Below, in pieces: positions 1 to 6,666 of a stretch of 8,334 nucleotides of DNA. Source of the stretch: Actinomycetes bacterium (GTDB lineage Bacteria > Actinomycetota > Acidimicrobiia > Acidimicrobiales > Acidimicrobiaceae); NCBI GenBank assembly GCA_021844725.1, contig JAKBSX010000087.1, positions 1 to 8,334 on the forward strand, read 5' to 3'. Numbering within the stretch: the stretch's first letter is position 1; each line of letters starts with the position of its first letter. The translations under genes and the position numbers were made by a program. Below the pieces are notes generated by a model that saw nothing but the letters and a program-made list of their open reading frames with translations, was not told the DNA's origin and did not search any database.

Positions 1-130
1 TTTCCAACAATCCCTTTGTGACTTGGTGCCCAGTCAATGGCTCAGTAGGTGACCACACTACGCCTGCATCGGGAGGGGATGCTGAAACGAAATAAAGATC
101 GTCCTCAACTTTTACTATTTTTAGAGACAT
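1..130 (-). CDS. Hypothetical protein, N-terminal part (runs off left edge)
   Basis: This is the start of a minus-strand reading frame: 43 codons from an ATG at 130-128 that stay open to the window edge. The protein begins MSLKIVKVEDDLYFVSASPP and continues with a WSPTEPLTGHQV stretch. A purine-rich GAAGAGGAGAG sequence lies directly upstream of the ATG and fits a Shine-Dalgarno, although the spacing is tight. The visible part is soluble, with no signal peptide or membrane segment. I do not recognise the family, and no function can be given. It is transcribed away from the IS remnant and is probably not part of the restriction cassette. The coding call rests on the RBS, the good start and the protein-like composition only. 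Confidence 0.6.
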   Translation of the reverse strand, partial: MSLKIVKVEDDLYFVSASPPDAGVVWSPTEPLTGHQVTKGLLE

Positions 131-223
131 CTCTCCTCTTCTCAATCTGTTGTCAAAGCAAGACGAACTGAAATGATGCCACACTTCTAATGATCAGGCA
201 CAGGAACGACGGCTGTCGTTGGA

Positions 224-305
224 TGTTGATTTTGACATTCTGGTTTGGCCCAGGAGTGGCAGTTAAGTCTGGCCCACTTGTAAGGGTGGTGGTTACGCTT
301 CGAGG
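224..305 (+). mobile_element. Candidate left end of an IS21-family element
   Basis: The stretch starts with TGTTGATTTTGACA, of the 5'-TGT type expected for IS21-family ends, and leads straight into the istA reading frame at 306. It holds two copies of TGGCCCA (246-252 and 270-276), 24 bp apart. IS21-family ends commonly carry such repeated transposase-binding sequences inside the terminal inverted repeat. No matching right end was seen further right, so the boundary at 224 is inferred from the motif and its distance to istA. Confidence 0.5.
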
Positions 306-877
306 ATGGGAGAGCGGAAGCGTAGCTGGCTAACTAGGAGAGCGAAGGTAAAATTGTTTGAACAGATACGCCTAGAGTATGAGTTCGGCGAGGGAACGGT
401 CGCGGGAGTATCCCGGAAGTTGGGAGTGCACCGACGGATGGTGCGCGAGGCGCTGCGCAGTGCCGAGCCGGCGGTGAGCAAGCCGCAGCAGCGGCGGCTT
501 CGGAAGTTGGAATCGTCATGGGATTTCATTGATCAGGTGTTGCAGGCGGATTTGTCCGCGCCGCCGAAGCAGCGTTATACGGCTCGTCGCATCTTCGACC
601 GTCTGCGCGTTGAGGTGCCGGGCTTTGATGCCAGTGAGCGGACGGTGCGCGGCTACGTGCAACGACGGCGCTGGGAGCTTGGACTGGAACGACGCGAAGT
701 ATTCGTGCTGCAGACTTATGCATGGGGTTTGGAAACGCATGAACTGGCATTCTGGCCAGACGCTCAGGGACTGTCGGCGCGGCGACACTGATCGAACAGG
801 CACATCTGCTGCCGCTCGCCCCCGAACCGTTCGACCTGGAAGGGCTCAGCTTCCCCACGGTGGACGGGCGCGGACGT
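306..877 (+). pseudogene. istA: istA-like IS21-family transposase, deleted and frameshifted
   Basis: The N-terminal part (306 to about 737) is a good match to IstA transposases. It has a helix-turn-helix region (VSRKLGVHRRMVREAL, residues about 35-50), then the ARRIFDRLRVEVPG and SERTVRGYVQRRRWELG stretches and REVFVLQTYAWG. An intact IstA continues from that point into its DDE catalytic core (VDWYEA and onward). Here the frame jumps to a short HELAF piece and ends at 791. The C-terminal homology resumes in another frame (about 767-877) with TVGAATLIEQAHLLPLA and FDLEGLSFPTVDGRG. Most of the catalytic core is therefore missing and the reading frame is broken, so the gene cannot make an active transposase. 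No istB follows. The fragment looks GC-richer than the cassette to its right. The identification comes from recalled family sequence, not an alignment. Confidence 0.85.
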
Positions 878-1131
878 CATAATTTAGTGAATCGCCGCAC
901 AACTGCGTACGCCCAGACCGGTCAGATCGGGAGAGCAATCTGTCGTGCAATCGAAGGCGTGCTGGGGCAGTCGGTCAGCAAGCCCCTCAGCAATTTCGCC
1001 TCCCCTTAAAAACAGATGCGATTTGGATATTGCACGATGTGGTCCGATCTGAGCAGGCCAATTCCGAAAATTTGGCCGAGGCGGAGCTCAATGATTCACA
1101 TGTCCGACAGGCGGTCCTCTATCTTCGTTAA
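878..1131 (+). other. Region without intact gene; possible 3' remnant of a lost CDS
   Basis: No intact gene lies between the IS remnant and the ATPase gene. One frame is open from 883 to a TAA at 1129-1131. Its last 40 or so codons look protein-like and helical (for example KTDAIWILHDVVRSE and AELNDSHVRQAVLYLR). A second frame runs open to a TAA at 1007-1009, ending in LGQSVSKPLSNFASP. Neither has a convincing start or RBS, and I recognise neither. The simplest reading is the tail of a gene truncated when the IS inserted or decayed, perhaps with a frameshift near 1000. A chance open frame is also possible. Confidence 0.3.
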
Positions 1132-1159
1132 ATCCTGATGCCTAATGTTGCAAACGCAA

Positions 1160-1208
1160 TATACTACTCTCGGATTTCCTTTCGTATCAATTAGACCGTC
1201 TGTATATT
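1160..1208 (+). promoter_or_regulatory. Candidate promoter region of the ATPase-Z1-nuclease operon
   Basis: Two -10-like hexamers lie upstream of the first gene of the plus-strand operon: TATACT (1160-1165) and TATATT (1203-1208). The second has only a weak -35-like TTTCGT (1180-1185) at 17 nt. The first has no recognisable -35. The gap is AT-richer than its surroundings and is the obvious place for a promoter, but neither box is strong enough to choose between them. Confidence 0.25.
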
Positions 1209-1233
1209 CGCACAGGCTTGTACAGCTTGACGC

Positions 1234-1239
1234 AGGAGG
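1234..1239 (+). promoter_or_regulatory. Shine-Dalgarno that sets the ATPase start at TTG 1245
   Basis: A perfect AGGAGG lies 5 nt before TTG 1245-1247. The frame is open further upstream to another TTG at 1218, but that codon has no SD and would place this AGGAGG inside the coding sequence. Starting at 1245 gives MEPISLIPSAKRLIKSL, which puts the GHKL N-box close to the N-terminus as usual for the family. Confidence 0.7.
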
Positions 1240-1244
1240 CAGCA

Positions 1245-2570
1245 TTGGAACCCATTTCGCTGATTCCGTCGGCAAAACGGCTCATAAAGTCCCTACGAGA
1301 CATGGGCTACGACTTTGCCCAAGCCGTCGCGGACGTCGTTGACAACTCAATTGAGGCTGGTGCAACCGTGGTTGCTATCGACGTTGAATTCGAGGGAGAT
1401 GATTCTTGGGTACGAATTGTGGACAATGGACACGGGATGACTCCCGAAGGGCTCAGAGAAGCGATGAGGTACGGATCTGAGCGGGATTATGAGGACGACG
1501 ATTTAGGTAAATTCGGTTTGGGCCTGAAAACGGCATCGATGAGCCAATGTCGGTGCCTGTCAGTTGCAAGCCGATGGAACCCACAGCGTGCCGACATCGC
1601 TGCGTACTCATGGGATCTCGATCATATTGAACATCGCAATCGGTGGGAAATCCTTCCAGTTGACGGAAATATAAGCCAGCTACGCCAACCCCTAAAGGAA
1701 CACCCCGGGACTGTGGTCTTGTGGCGTCGCCTCGACCGTATTTTGGGCTACAAACACCCGTACGGAGAAGCCGCAAGGAAGAGTCTTTTCCAGATCTGCA
1801 GAGAGATTGAAATCCACCTCGGAATGGTGTTTCACAGATTCCTCTCGGGTGAACATGAGAAAAAGAAGCTAAAACTACTTCTGAATGGCAATGACATCAA
1901 GCCATGGGATCCGTTCTGTCGCCTCGAGCCCAATACGAAAGCGCTGCAGGAAATCACACTCCCTATTGAAGACAACGGGGAGTCCGGAACTGTAGTCCTG
2001 CAACCTTATATTCTGCCCGCACAATCAAACTTCAGCACTCCGGAGGCCTTTAGGCTCGCGGCGGGACCCTCCGGCTGGAACCAACAGCAGGGCTTCTACA
2101 TATATAGGGCCGGGCGAATGATTCAGAGCGGAGGCTGGTCCAATCTACGAGCCCGGGATGAACACACCAAGCTCGCACGAATTTCCGTTCGCTTTTCTCC
2201 AAACTTGGATGAGGCCTTCAAAATCAACGTCGCTAAGATGCGAGTGCAGATGCCTGCTGCAATTCGTGATCGCGTTCGTCAAGAAACTTCAACCGTCACA
2301 AAGTTAGCTAGGGGCGTGTACGATCATAAGACGAACCGCGCCAACCCTCATGGGCAAAGCAGGTCCACCAGTGAAGCGCAGTCCGGTAGCCGCGCTTCAC
2401 AGAATTCAACCTCAACGGAGTTCTCAGGTGGATTCAATTCCTCTCCAAAAGTAATTCCAATTAGCGAAGCACGTTTCACCTTGGAAGAGTGGTCATACCG
2501 CCTCCTTGCTGTTGCTGAAGAGCATGAGAAACCCTTAGTATCGGCAATTTTGGGGCGGCTCCAGAGTTGA
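1245..2570 (+). CDS. GHKL/MORC-like ATPase (HSP90-like ATP-binding fold)
   Basis: This 441-residue protein begins with a GHKL (gyrase-HSP90-histidine kinase-MutL) ATPase domain. The N-box is ADVVDNSIEA (residues 29-38) with Asn34 as the expected Mg-binding residue. Asp30 sits where many relatives have the catalytic Glu. The ATP-lid motifs are DNGHGM (60-65) and LGKFGLGLKTAS (87-98). The middle (about 180-350) fits the S5-like transducer domain of MutL/MORC proteins. It is followed by a Ser/Thr/Asn/Gly-rich linker (about 360-405) and a short helical C-terminus ending in ILGRLQS. In this family ATP binding drives dimer closure, often as a clamp on DNA. As first gene of an operon with a Z1 motor and a PD-(D/E)XK protein, it is probably the ATP-driven core or sensor of the effector complex (inference). 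It acts in the cytosol. Initiation at TTG may limit its expression despite the strong SD. The ATPase fold is certain, the role is inferred. Confidence 0.9.
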   Translation: MEPISLIPSAKRLIKSLRDMGYDFAQAVADVVDNSIEAGATVVAIDVEFEGDDSWVRIVDNGHGMTPEGLREAMRYGSERDYEDDDLGKFGLGLKTASMSQCRCLSVASRWNPQRADIAAYSWDLDHIEHRNRWEILPVDGNISQLRQPLKEHPGTVVLWRRLDRILGYKHPYGEAARKSLFQICREIEIHLGMVFHRFLSGEHEKKKLKLLLNGNDIKPWDPFCRLEPNTKALQEITLPIEDNGESGTVVLQPYILPAQSNFSTPEAFRLAAGPSGWNQQQGFYIYRAGRMIQSGGWSNLRARDEHTKLARISVRFSPNLDEAFKINVAKMRVQMPAAIRDRVRQETSTVTKLARGVYDHKTNRANPHGQSRSTSEAQSGSRASQNSTSTEFSGGFNSSPKVIPISEARFTLEEWSYRLLAVAEEHEKPLVSAILGRLQS

Positions 2571-2589
2571 CGGAGGACACAAAGCGACG

Positions 2590-5247
2590 ATGACGGACGA
2601 ACAAAGCTTAGCAATGCGGACGGTGCGGTCCATGCTAGACCTGGGTCACCCGCTGGAGAACGTGCTCACAAGCGAATTGATTCCTAGCCATCTTCGAAAT
2701 TTCGTAAGAGATCAGCTTGCGCGCGAAGAGAATTTCATTCTTACACCTGCCACAACTCTTGTGGCCGATCGCGGGAAGAGCGACTGGACAGCGTCCTTGG
2801 ATAGGTCGCATTGGCATTACTGGCCAACCTTGCGACAGTTTCTGATTACCAAGAAGAAGTGGGACAGCTTGGCAATTCGCTCGCTAGAGGATAGCTCTGA
2901 TCGAGTACTGCGTTTGCTTGAATCTCCTGATATAGAATCGTTTGACGTCCGGGGTCTGGTTCTCGGATATGTTCAGAGCGGCAAAACTGCCAACTATACA
3001 GCTGTAATAGCTAAAGCGGCGGATGCCGGATTTCGCCTGGTTATTGTTCTCTCGGGCATAGACAGAGGCCTCAGACGACAAACTAATATACGCTTGAAAC
3101 GTGAACTCGTTGGACATGTTGATGGACGATCTTCATCAGTTCGGATGCCACCCATTGGGCTGCAATGGCACGAATTCACAACGGACGACCTGCATGGGGA
3201 CTTTCAACCAGGCAATGCTAACCACGCAGCGCTACAGGGTTCCCAGCCTGTCCTTCTTGTCGTAAAAAAGAACGGAGATGTTTTGCGACGCCTACTTGGC
3301 TGGTTGGACTCCTGTCCAATTGAGACTCGCAGAGCTCTTCCGACACTCATCATCGATGACGAAGCTGATCAGGCAAGTGTCGACACGAGAGGATCATACC
3401 AGCGGGAAGATGATCAAATCGATGACGACTATGAACGTCCCTCTCCAATCAACGGGTTAATAAGAGAACTTCTGAAGAAATTTCAGAGAATTTGCTATGT
3501 TGCTTATACGGCCACGCCATTTGCGAACATTCTTATCCCACACGACAAATTCGATCCTTCAGTTGGCAACGACCTTTACCCTAAGGACTTCATTGTTGAT
3601 CTCCCGAAACCGATCGGCTATTTCGGAGCCGAAGAGATATTCGGAAGATTCGACTCAAACGCCAGCGAAGAAGTCGGCGGCCTCAATGTAATTCGTCAGG
3701 TTTCAGATGAGGATTTGGTAACTCTAGAACTGGGTCAGATCCCGGACTCACTCGAAAATGCAATCCTCGATTTCGTGCTTGCTGGTGCAGCCCGCGCACA
3801 ACGTGGCGACTCGTTGCAGCCGTCAACAATGCTCGTGCACACCAGCCAGAGCATCGGAGTTCAGTCGGGATTAAGACAAGAACTTGCTCGAAAGTTTTCC
3901 GAACTTCGAGACGAGTGGAGGTATCAACGAAGCCACGGCATTGCTGAATGCTTCAAGAAACGCTGGGATGAAGGCTTCCGGCCCGTGACCAGATATCGGC
4001 ACCCGGATTTGGACGTCGCATTCGATCTGGTTGAGCACTTCATCGGCCCATTCATGGAAGCAGTTCAGGTAAAGGAAATCAACAGTGAAACAGGCGACGT
4101 TCTCGACTATGAGCGGGAGCCGTCCTTGAAGGCGATCGCTATCGGAGGAAACAGACTCTCTCGGGGATTAACCCTCGAAGGCCTGACGGTCAGCTACTTC
4201 ATTCGTAGAAGTGCCAGCTACGACACTCTCATGCAAATGGGGCGATGGTTTGGGTTCCGGAGAGGGTACGAAGACTTAACCCGGATATACACGACTTCAG
4301 AGTTGGAGGGATGGTTCAGTGATCTTGCAGCTGTCGAATACCGCCTCCGGGAAGACATCTCGATGTATGAAAGCCAAGGACTGACTCCACACGAAGTTGG
4401 GGTTCGCATCTGGCAACATCCCACGATGCAAGTGACCAGTCGCCTGAAACGTCGCTTCGCAACTGAAACAATCATCCGTCAAAGCTACTCGCAATCTCTG
4501 GAGCAGACTTTCAAGTTCCCATTTAATCGTCCAGAGGACTTGGCGCAACAAGTCGAGTTAAACCGACTTCAAGCATCGAACCTGGTAGCGACCCTGGGCA
4601 GGCCCAGCGAGTCCTGCTCAGACAAAAGTGGGCCGGCTTGGATGGGGGTCGATGCTGATGTTGTGCTGAACTTTCTGAGCAATTTCACCATCGATCCAGA
4701 GTCTAGGACTATTTCTATTCCACTAATTATCGCCTACATAGAGCGGCTTCGCGATTCAGGAGAGTTGACCGAATGGACGGTTGCAGTACGCGGCAGAAAA
4801 ACCTTCGAGCCCGACTTGGGGATTGCCGAGTGGGTTAACGTCGACGGATATACCGTCCATCAAATAGCTCGTTCGCGAATCACAGGCACAAACTCTCTAG
4901 GCGTTATCACCAGCCCTGAAGACGAGACTGTAGGCCTTGGAGATCGGCAAGCCGAAGTCAGAGAAATCGTAGAACGTGCTACAGCAGAGGGCAGAACGCT
5001 GAGCATCGGAGCTACTGCCAGAGAACTACGCCCGGCGACGGAAGGATTGCTATTGCTGTATCCTATCAGCAAGAATTCCGGAGTAAATCTCTCTTCAGGC
5101 GGAAAGAGGCGCCGGCTATACGACGATCCCAAGAACCCGCTATCTAAAGATCTCATTGGACTCGCGATTTCATTTCCAAAATCCAACCTCAGTCAGCCAC
5201 TGGATGCCTATCTCGAGGGCTCAGTTGGGTGGAGACCGGTTGCATGA
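2590..5247 (+). CDS. Z1-domain superfamily II helicase-like ATPase
   Basis: This 885-residue protein has a clear Z1-type ATPase architecture. Walker A is GYVQSGKT (126-133), followed by the Z1-typical TANYTAVIAKAADAGFRLVIVL. Walker B is LIIDDEAD (253-260), and motif III is YTATPFANIL (306-315). The second RecA-like lobe carries LVHTSQS (415-421), GGNRLSRGLT (519-528) and QMGRWFGFR (549-557), which includes the motif VI arginines. The first 120 residues and the last 300 are accessory regions of unassigned function. Proteins of this family are predicted DNA translocases or helicases found next to MORC-like ATPases, PD-(D/E)XK proteins and DNA methyltransferases. The ATG lies 19 nt after the upstream stop. 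The best SD (GGAGG, 2572-2576) is 13 nt from it, which is long, and no better in-frame start is near. The stop overlaps the next start as ATGA, so the two are probably translationally coupled. All core motifs look intact. Confidence 0.92.
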   Translation: MTDEQSLAMRTVRSMLDLGHPLENVLTSELIPSHLRNFVRDQLAREENFILTPATTLVADRGKSDWTASLDRSHWHYWPTLRQFLITKKKWDSLAIRSLEDSSDRVLRLLESPDIESFDVRGLVLGYVQSGKTANYTAVIAKAADAGFRLVIVLSGIDRGLRRQTNIRLKRELVGHVDGRSSSVRMPPIGLQWHEFTTDDLHGDFQPGNANHAALQGSQPVLLVVKKNGDVLRRLLGWLDSCPIETRRALPTLIIDDEADQASVDTRGSYQREDDQIDDDYERPSPINGLIRELLKKFQRICYVAYTATPFANILIPHDKFDPSVGNDLYPKDFIVDLPKPIGYFGAEEIFGRFDSNASEEVGGLNVIRQVSDEDLVTLELGQIPDSLENAILDFVLAGAARAQRGDSLQPSTMLVHTSQSIGVQSGLRQELARKFSELRDEWRYQRSHGIAECFKKRWDEGFRPVTRYRHPDLDVAFDLVEHFIGPFMEAVQVKEINSETGDVLDYEREPSLKAIAIGGNRLSRGLTLEGLTVSYFIRRSASYDTLMQMGRWFGFRRGYEDLTRIYTTSELEGWFSDLAAVEYRLREDISMYESQGLTPHEVGVRIWQHPTMQVTSRLKRRFATETIIRQSYSQSLEQTFKFPFNRPEDLAQQVELNRLQASNLVATLGRPSESCSDKSGPAWMGVDADVVLNFLSNFTIDPESRTISIPLIIAYIERLRDSGELTEWTVAVRGRKTFEPDLGIAEWVNVDGYTVHQIARSRITGTNSLGVITSPEDETVGLGDRQAEVREIVERATAEGRTLSIGATARELRPATEGLLLLYPISKNSGVNLSSGGKRRRLYDDPKNPLSKDLIGLAISFPKSNLSQPLDAYLEGSVGWRPVA

Positions 5248-6242
5248 TACAAATTCCTGATGAGGTGTGGCTAAAACTCGGATCCGAGCAAAGGCGCGAT
5301 ACATCGCTTGTTGCCAGGATTGCTCTCCCAGCAATTGACTCTCGAGTTCTGGGGGCGATTGATTCGGAGGGGCGCCGTCATGTTCTCATCGCTCTCAAAC
5401 ACGATGATGAGGGATTGGACGATTCCCAGAGCAGGGGTATCTCTGTAAGAACTGGCCTGCTGAGTAGACAGAACCAAGACGAAGAGCGATTTATTGATCT
5501 TTTGTGTCTGGATCATAGCGGACACTCTGCCTTGGATATTATTGGTGGAGAGATCGCCGAACGACTGTCACGTGGAATCGAATCCCCGAATCAATGTGTA
5601 AGTCGAGTTCTTTCCAAATGGCGTCGCTTCTGGGGAAATGTTCCGAAAAATCTGCTCCCGGAGGAAAAGCAGATAGGACTTGTAGCCGAGCTCTGGTTTC
5701 TGCTGTTCTGGCTCATCCCTCGAATCGGCCCCGAATCGGCTCTCACATGGCGAGGACCCTCAGGGAGCAGGCACGACTTCGAAAGTACCCACCATTCGGT
5801 AGAGGTCAAAGCAACAACCTCAACAAGAGGTCCAATACACCGAATCACCAGTCTCTCCCAGCTGAGCCCACCAGAGAACGGCCAGTTAATGCTGTTCAGC
5901 CTTCAACTGAGACGGGAGGGAGGAGCAACCGTTACCCTACCCACCCTAATAGCGCACATACAGGGGTTGCTAAAGAGTACAACCAGATTACTGGACCACT
6001 TTGAAGAAATGCTCCAAAGAATCGGCTATTCACCCTTCCACGAAGCCGATTACGAACACGTGAGATGGAGAATTCAAGAACAAAAGCTATTCATCGTAAA
6101 TCAGGATTTCCCACGAATTACGATCGAAAGTTTCGGGGCCGGCATTCCAGGCGGAGTCGAATCCGTCAGCTACGAAATCAATCTTTCTGCATGCGAACAT
6201 TTGTGTATAGCTAAGGCGCCTTCGGACTCCTTCCCGTATTGA
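5244..6242 (+). CDS. PD-(D/E)XK nuclease-like protein (DUF4420 type)
   Basis: This 332-residue protein matches the PD-(D/E)XK motif family often found beside Z1 and MORC-like ATPases. The nuclease signature is readable: GLVAELW with Glu149, then RHDF with Asp178, then VEVKATT with Glu187 and Lys189, giving D-x8-E-x-K. The flanking family landmarks WRRFW, LTWRGPSGSRHDF and ITSLSQLSPP are also present. A longer start is possible at GTG 5229. ATG 5244 is preferred because it overlaps the upstream TGA as ATGA and has a GGTGGAG sequence (5227-5233) 10 nt upstream. The probable role is metal-dependent DNA cleavage as the effector of the operon (inference); the family is known by motif more than by biochemistry. 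Its 3' end overlaps the 3' end of vsr on the other strand by 32 bp. Length is normal for the family and nothing looks broken. Confidence 0.88.
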   Translation: MIQIPDEVWLKLGSEQRRDTSLVARIALPAIDSRVLGAIDSEGRRHVLIALKHDDEGLDDSQSRGISVRTGLLSRQNQDEERFIDLLCLDHSGHSALDIIGGEIAERLSRGIESPNQCVSRVLSKWRRFWGNVPKNLLPEEKQIGLVAELWFLLFWLIPRIGPESALTWRGPSGSRHDFESTHHSVEVKATTSTRGPIHRITSLSQLSPPENGQLMLFSLQLRREGGATVTLPTLIAHIQGLLKSTTRLLDHFEEMLQRIGYSPFHEADYEHVRWRIQEQKLFIVNQDFPRITIESFGAGIPGGVESVSYEINLSACEHLCIAKAPSDSFPY

Positions 6243-6654
6243 TAGGCTGCGGCCTTAACAAGCCAAGGACGCGCTTCCGGAGCTTAACCAGATCGCGGGT
6301 CTCACACTCCCAAATAATTATCTGCTGCCAACCTTGAACTTGAAGCTCAATTGCCACCTCGGCATCTCTCTGCATATTCTTTGCGAATTTCTTCTGCCAG
6401 AATTCAGTGTTGCTCTTTGGGACATATGCAAACGGGCAATGCTGGTGTCTATGCCAGAAGCATCCATGTACAAATATAGCCGCACGGTATTTTGGCAAAA
6501 CGATATCAGGCTTGCCGGGAACATCCCTTCGATTCAACCTGAAGCGAAAGCCTAGCCGGTGAAGCATAGATCTGACAACGAGTTCTGGACCAGTATTCGA
6601 CTGACGAATCTGAGACATGTTCCAACTTCGTCGTTCTGAACTAATGCGATCCAT
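6211..6654 (-). CDS. vsr: Very short patch repair (Vsr) DNA mismatch endonuclease
   Basis: Vsr nicks DNA 5' of the T in T:G mismatches that arise when 5-methylcytosine deaminates, starting very short patch repair. The 147-residue protein is a full-length family member. It has WNMSQIRQSNTGPE (11-24), PGKPDIVLPKYR (46-57) with the metal-binding Asp50, and FVHGCFWHRH (61-70) with His63 and His68. EFWQKK (84-89), NMQRD (93-97) and IWECE (114-118) follow. Cys65, His70 (or His72), Cys73 and Cys117 line up with the structural zinc site of the E. coli enzyme. An internal Met13 exists, but family length and the RSWNM alignment favour the start at 6654. A GAAGAG sequence lies 8 nt upstream of that ATG. 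The gene follows the methyltransferase by 12 nt, as expected for a Dcm-Vsr pair, and its 3' end overlaps the convergent nuclease gene. Confidence 0.96.
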   Translation of the reverse strand: MDRISSERRSWNMSQIRQSNTGPELVVRSMLHRLGFRFRLNRRDVPGKPDIVLPKYRAAIFVHGCFWHRHQHCPFAYVPKSNTEFWQKKFAKNMQRDAEVAIELQVQGWQQIIIWECETRDLVKLRKRVLGLLRPQPINTGRSPKAP

Positions 6655-6666
6655 GGGCGATACTCT

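Noticed and set aside
155..165. TTGACA on the minus strand as a -35 box for the left-edge gene
   Set aside because: It lies too close to the ATG and SD to leave room for a -10 and transcription start.
205..220. Perfect 6-bp stem with 4-nt loop (AACGAC-GGCT-GTCGTT)
   Set aside because: It is short, has no T-tract on either side to act as a terminator, and no gene ends next to it. It is likely chance or a minor operator.
516..882. Several 95-117 residue frames on both strands across the istA remnant
   Set aside because: All are shadows of the GC-rich transposase pseudogene, with compositions rich in Arg, Ser and Cys typical of out-of-frame translation.
1145..1342. 65-residue frame overlapping the ATPase start
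   Set aside because: It is in another frame of the ATPase gene, has no SD or recognisable domain, and is explained as a shadow.
5229..5243. GTG 5229 as the nuclease start
   Set aside because: The ATG at 5244 forms the classic ATGA overlap with the Z1 stop and is well spaced from GGTGGAG. The GTG has no comparable SD.
5594..6004. 136-residue plus-strand frame inside the nuclease gene
   Set aside because: It overlaps the PD-(D/E)XK core, which has clear motifs in its own frame. The alternative has no motif and a shadow-like composition.
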